Shown here: positions 5,766 through 9,202 of the stretch, piece by piece | Layout of the letters: every line of letters starts with the position of its first letter | Position numbering within the stretch: the stretch's first letter is position 1 | Made by a program: the position numbers and the translations under genes | Notes under the pieces: model-generated | Database searches by the model: none | The model's input: the letters and a program-made list of their open reading frames with translations, nothing else | What the model was told of the DNA's origin: nothing | Assembly (NCBI GenBank): GCA_030727085.1 | Contig: JANRCF010000063.1 | Location: forward strand, 1 to 9,202 | From: Alphaproteobacteria bacterium | Lineage (GTDB): Bacteria; Pseudomonadota; Alphaproteobacteria; Paracaedibacterales; CAIOTO01 | Length of the DNA: 9,202 bases | Reading direction: 5' to 3'

Positions 5766-8700
5766 TTAGCTACAACCGTTTGTCGCACCACATGTATTGC
5801 ACTTCAAACATGTGCCATTACGAACCATCGTAAAGTTTCCACACTCACCGCATGCATCGCCTTGGTAGCCTTGCAGGCGGGCTTCAGCAGCTTTATCAGC
5901 GACCACTGAAAGACGTTGCTTCTTTGGTGCAGCTCCCCCAACCGTTTGCGGTGCAAATGAATCCGTACCTGTCGCCCGCAAAGTCTCTTCAAACTCATCC
6001 TCGTCAATTGACATTGTTGTTTTTAATGAAGTTGCTGTTATTGCTTTTGTATGCGCTATTTCATGTTCGTGTTCATTCAATACTGAATAGTCACTTGTTT
6101 CACCAATCGTATCATTTGACATTGCAGGCTTTACATGCGCCAAGTCATGGCGTCCAAGATACGTAATCGCCAATTCACGGAAGATGTAATCCAAGATAGA
6201 TGTTGCCATCTTAACGGTATCATTTCCTTCAACCATGCCTGATGGTTCAAAGCGTGTGAATGTAAAGGCTTCAACGAACTCTTCAAGCGGCACACCGTAT
6301 TGCAAACCAATAGAAATAGCCATTGCAAAGTTATGCATCAACGATCTAAACGATGCACCTTCTTTATGCATGTCGATGAAAATTTCACCCAATGATTTGT
6401 CAAAGTATTCACCAGTGCGAAGGTAAATTTTATGTCCACCAACAACAGCTTTTTGCGTGTAACCACCGCGGCGACTAGGCAATTTACGGCGATTCGACTG
6501 ATAAATAACTTTTTCAACAATCTTTTCGATAATTTTTTCAGCTGCAACCGTTGCTTTTTCAGCAGATGGCATCGCAGATAGCTCTTCAGCTTCGTTTTCA
6601 TCAAAAGCAACTGCATTCATTGGTTGTGATAACTTAGAACCATCGCGGTACAATGCATTCGCCTTTAAGCACAAACGCCATGACATCAGATACGCTTCTT
6701 TGCATTCATCAACCGTTGCATTGTTAGGCATATTAATTGTTTTTGAAATAGCACCTGATATGAACGGCTGAACCGCACTCATCATCGTGATATGGCTTTG
6801 TGAAGACAAGAAACGTTTTCCAATACGACCACACGGTGATGCGCAATCAAATACTGGTAGATGCTCATCTTTTAATAGGGGGGCCCCCTCAAGAGTCATT
6901 GTACCGCAACAATAATTATTTGCTGCTTCAATATCAGCTTTTGTGAAACCAAGGAATGTAAGCACGTCAAAGCTGACATCATTCAATTGGGTTTCTGAAA
7001 TACCAAGTACATCTTTACAGAAACCTTCACCAAGAGACCATTTATTAAATGCAAACTTAACATCAAAAGCAGACGCTAAAGAAGTTTCTAATTTAACCAG
7101 CACATCATCCGTAAAACCTTTAGCTTTGAGTTGCTCAAAACTAATAGCAGGTGATCCTTTTAACGTACCATATCCAACCGCATAACGTGTAATTGCTTCG
7201 ATTTCTGCATCAGCGTAACCAAGTTTCTTAAGTGCAGTTGGCACCATTTGGTTAATAATTTTAAAGTATCCGCCGCCAGCAAGTTTTTTGAACTTAACTA
7301 GTGCAAAGTCAGGTTCAATACCCGTTGTATCGCAATCCATAACAAGACCAATAGTTCCTGTTGGTGCAATCACAGTTGTCTGTGCGTTGCGATATCCATA
7401 CTTCTCACCAAGTTTAAGAGCTTCATCCCATGACGCCTGTGCTGATTGAATAAGTTCTTTTATCGAACATTCTTTTTCAAGCAATGGAACAGGATTAATT
7501 GTTAATCCCTCATAGCCTTTTGACTCACCATAAGCTGCGCGCCTGTGGTTACGAATAACACGCAACATATCTTCACGGTTAAGCGCATAACCGGCGAATG
7601 CACCTAGTTCTTTTGCCATTTCAGCTGATGTTGCGTAAGACTTACCGGTTAAGATCGCCGCAAGGGCGCCTGCAACAGCACGTCCTTCACGGCTGTCGTA
7701 TGGAACACCCATTGCCATTAATAGGCCGCCAATATTGGCATAACCAAGACCAAGTGTTCTAAATTCATAAGATAACTGTGCAATTTCTTTTGATGGAAAT
7801 TGGGCCATCAAAACAGCAATTTCAAGAACAACCGTCCACAATCGCGTTGTGTGTTCATACAAGGACGTGTCAAACTTGCCATCTTTATAGAACGTTACTA
7901 GATTGATCGATGCCAAATTACATGCCGTATTGTCCAAGAACATATACTCAGAACATGGATTTGATGCATTAATTGGTCCACTTTTTGGACATGTGTGCCA
8001 TTCATTAATCGTTGATGAAAAATGCACTCCAGGATCCGCACAAACCCATGCTGCATATCCAATTTTATTCATTAATTCACGTGCTTTTACAGTTCTAATT
8101 GTTTGACCAGACTTGCGTCCTTTGAGATTCCAGTCACCGTCATTAAGCGCTGTTTCAATAAACTCATTCGATAAACGCACTGTGTTGTTTGAATTTTGCC
8201 CTGACACTGTGCCATAAGCCTCTGAATCCCAATCAGTTGTGTAGACAGGAATATCAAGATGCGTGTAGCCAAGCTCAGCCAAATGAATTGTGCGACGAAT
8301 CAAATTCTCTTGAACCATTGCACCACGTGCAGCAAGAATAGCCGCTTTTAATACAGAGTTCTGCTTAGGATCTGTTTTTTGATCTTTAGGCAAATCACTG
8401 TGAATGCAAGCATCAAGAACTTCATTAAGGTACTTATTATTAATTTTTGAACCAGAAACAAGCGCTGCAACTTTTTGTTCTTCAACAACTTTCCAGTTAA
8501 TGAATTCTTCAACATCTGGATGGTCAATATCAAGCACAACCATCTTTGCCGCACGACGTGTTGTTCCACCTGATTTAATTGCACCAGCTGAGCGATCGCC
8601 AATACGAAGAAAGCTCATCAAACCAGAAGATTTTCCGCCACCTGATAATGACTCACCTGAACCACGCACATTAGAAAAATTTGTTCCAGTGCCCGAGCCA

Positions 8701-9202
8701 TATTTAAACAAGCGCGCTTCACGCACCCACAAATCCATAATACCGCCTTCATTCACAAGGTCGTCACCAATCCCCTGAATAAAGCATGCGTGCGGTTGTG
8801 GACGTTCATAGCTTGATGTTGATGCGGTTAGTACACCTGTTTCACCATCAACATAAAAGTGTCCTTGAGCAGGGCCGTTAATTCCATACGCCCAATAAAG
8901 TCCTGTGTTAAACCATTGCGGTGAATTTGGTGCGCACATTTGGCTGGCGAGCATAAAACGTAGCTCATCATAAAACGCCATTGCATCTTCTTCAGTATCA
9001 AAATAACGGTTTTTCCAACCCCAATATGTCCATGTCCCAGCGAGTCGGTCAAACACTTGTTGCGATGACATTTCGCTTGCAAAGGTTGTGCCCTTTTTCG
9101 CTTCCCGGCGCCACAACCATGATGGAACACCTTTTTCTTCAATAGCCACGACTTCAGCAGGAACACCTGCTTTACGGAAGTATTTTTGTGCAAGCACGTC
9201 AC
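5766..9202 (-). CDS. nrdJ: Vitamin B12-dependent (class II) ribonucleoside-diphosphate reductase, 5' truncated by window
   Basis: NrdJ reduces ribonucleotides to deoxyribonucleotides using adenosylcobalamin as radical source, so it works with or without oxygen. 1143 codons are counted here from a GTG at 9197, but the frame remains open to the window edge and family members have further N-terminal residues, so that GTG is internal. Visible motifs, numbered from that GTG: NSPQWFNTGL (91-100); HACFI with one redox cysteine (Cys138); NPCSE with the catalytic Asn413, thiyl-radical Cys415 and Glu417; the partner Cys426 in TACNLAS; APTGTIG (611-617); and a cysteine-rich tail (Cys1116, 1119, 1130, 1133, 1136, 1142), which in this subfamily resembles a zinc-ribbon or disulfide-relay end. 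SGQNSNN and AVVGGHKIYLRTGEY are also typical of the long alphaproteobacterial form. The gene is convergent with comF and ends at its own terminator. No riboswitch can be judged because its 5' end lies outside. Confidence 0.96.
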   Translation of the reverse strand, partial: DVLAQKYFRKAGVPAEVVAIEEKGVPSWLWRREAKKGTTFASEMSSQQVFDRLAGTWTYWGWKNRYFDTEEDAMAFYDELRFMLASQMCAPNSPQWFNTGLYWAYGINGPAQGHFYVDGETGVLTASTSSYERPQPHACFIQGIGDDLVNEGGIMDLWVREARLFKYGSGTGTNFSNVRGSGESLSGGGKSSGLMSFLRIGDRSAGAIKSGGTTRRAAKMVVLDIDHPDVEEFINWKVVEEQKVAALVSGSKINNKYLNEVLDACIHSDLPKDQKTDPKQNSVLKAAILAARGAMVQENLIRRTIHLAELGYTHLDIPVYTTDWDSEAYGTVSGQNSNNTVRLSNEFIETALNDGDWNLKGRKSGQTIRTVKARELMNKIGYAAWVCADPGVHFSSTINEWHTCPKSGPINASNPCSEYMFLDNTACNLASINLVTFYKDGKFDTSLYEHTTRLWTVVLEIAVLMAQFPSKEIAQLSYEFRTLGLGYANIGGLLMAMGVPYDSREGRAVAGALAAILTGKSYATSAEMAKELGAFAGYALNREDMLRVIRNHRRAAYGESKGYEGLTINPVPLLEKECSIKELIQSAQASWDEALKLGEKYGYRNAQTTVIAPTGTIGLVMDCDTTGIEPDFALVKFKKLAGGGYFKIINQMVPTALKKLGYADAEIEAITRYAVGYGTLKGSPAISFEQLKAKGFTDDVLVKLETSLASAFDVKFAFNKWSLGEGFCKDVLGISETQLNDVSFDVLTFLGFTKADIEAANNYCCGTMTLEGAPLLKDEHLPVFDCASPCGRIGKRFLSSQSHITMMSAVQPFISGAISKTINMPNNATVDECKEAYLMSWRLCLKANALYRDGSKLSQPMNAVAFDENEAEELSAMPSAEKATVAAEKIIEKIVEKVIYQSNRRKLPSRRGGYTQKAVVGGHKIYLRTGEYFDKSLGEIFIDMHKEGASFRSLMHNFAMAISIGLQYGVPLEEFVEAFTFTRFEPSGMVEGNDTVKMATSILDYIFRELAITYLGRHDLAHVKPAMSNDTIGETSDYSVLNEHEHEIAHTKAITATSLKTTMSIDEDEFEETLRATGTDSFAPQTVGGAAPKKQRLSVVADKAAEARLQGYQGDACGECGNFTMVRNGTCLKCNTCGATNGCS
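6873..7220 (-). repeat. Degenerate internal repeat within NrdJ
   Basis: Two 26-residue segments of NrdJ, 660-685 and 750-775, align without gaps with 11 identical positions (shared G, A, IEA, Y, G, TL, G, P). The 90-residue interval between them holds a third, shorter copy of the leading L-x3-G-[FY]-[TA]-x3-[IL] pattern around residues 690-701. It lies after the APTGTIG motif in the region that distinguishes the long NrdJ form. It is part of the protein and shows no DNA-level repeat. Confidence 0.5.

Noticed and set aside
8404..8778. 124-codon plus-strand frame within nrdJ
   Set aside because: It is a shadow of the strongly conserved NrdJ coding sequence on the minus strand.

Overview
The window looks like chromosomal DNA from an AT-rich alphaproteobacterium. 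Three things point that way: the end of ParC and the long vitamin B12-dependent ribonucleotide reductase both read like alphaproteobacterial family members; the psd-pssA pair is of the short-decarboxylase kind common there; and coding DNA is moderately AT-rich while the spacers are very AT-rich. A host-associated lineage (for example Holosporales-like) would fit, but the sequence does not prove it.

Layout, left to right. (1) 1-575, +: the last 190 codons of parC (topoisomerase IV subunit A), cut by the window edge. (2) 576-917: a spacer with T-runs and no gene seen. (3) 918-1856, +: a CpoB/YbgF-like periplasmic protein with signal peptide, coiled coil, Thr-rich linker and TPR-like C-terminus, standing apart from the tol-pal genes it usually accompanies. 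(4) 1857-2808: a gene-poor gap of about 950 bp, containing a patch of higher GC that may be a decayed gene, a tight cluster of short stem-loops, and a very AT-rich tail before the psd promoter region. (5) 2809-4349, +: psd and pssA, sharing a TAATG junction; together they convert CDP-diacylglycerol plus serine to phosphatidylethanolamine. (6) 4364-4440, -: tRNA-Pro(GGG) with encoded CCA, lying antisense between pssA and ogt. (7) 4480-5713, +: ogt (O6-alkylguanine-DNA alkyltransferase) and an overlapping comF-family phosphoribosyltransferase gene. (8) 5712-5749: a stem-loop with a seven-T tract serving the minus strand, between the convergent comF and nrdJ. (9) 5766-9202, -: nrdJ, class II ribonucleotide reductase, complete at its C-terminus and cut at its N-terminus by the window edge.

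The genes are mainly housekeeping: chromosome decatenation, envelope maintenance, phospholipid synthesis, tRNA supply, DNA repair and deoxynucleotide supply. psd, pssA, ogt and comF could be one read-through transcript, because no convincing terminator separates them, but that transcript would run antisense across tRNA-Pro. I found no CRISPR array, intact mobile element, defence system or clearly new biological system. The best leads are the tRNA-Pro/ogt promoter overlap, the intergenic stem-loop cluster with its neighbouring GC-richer patch, and a repeated motif inside NrdJ.
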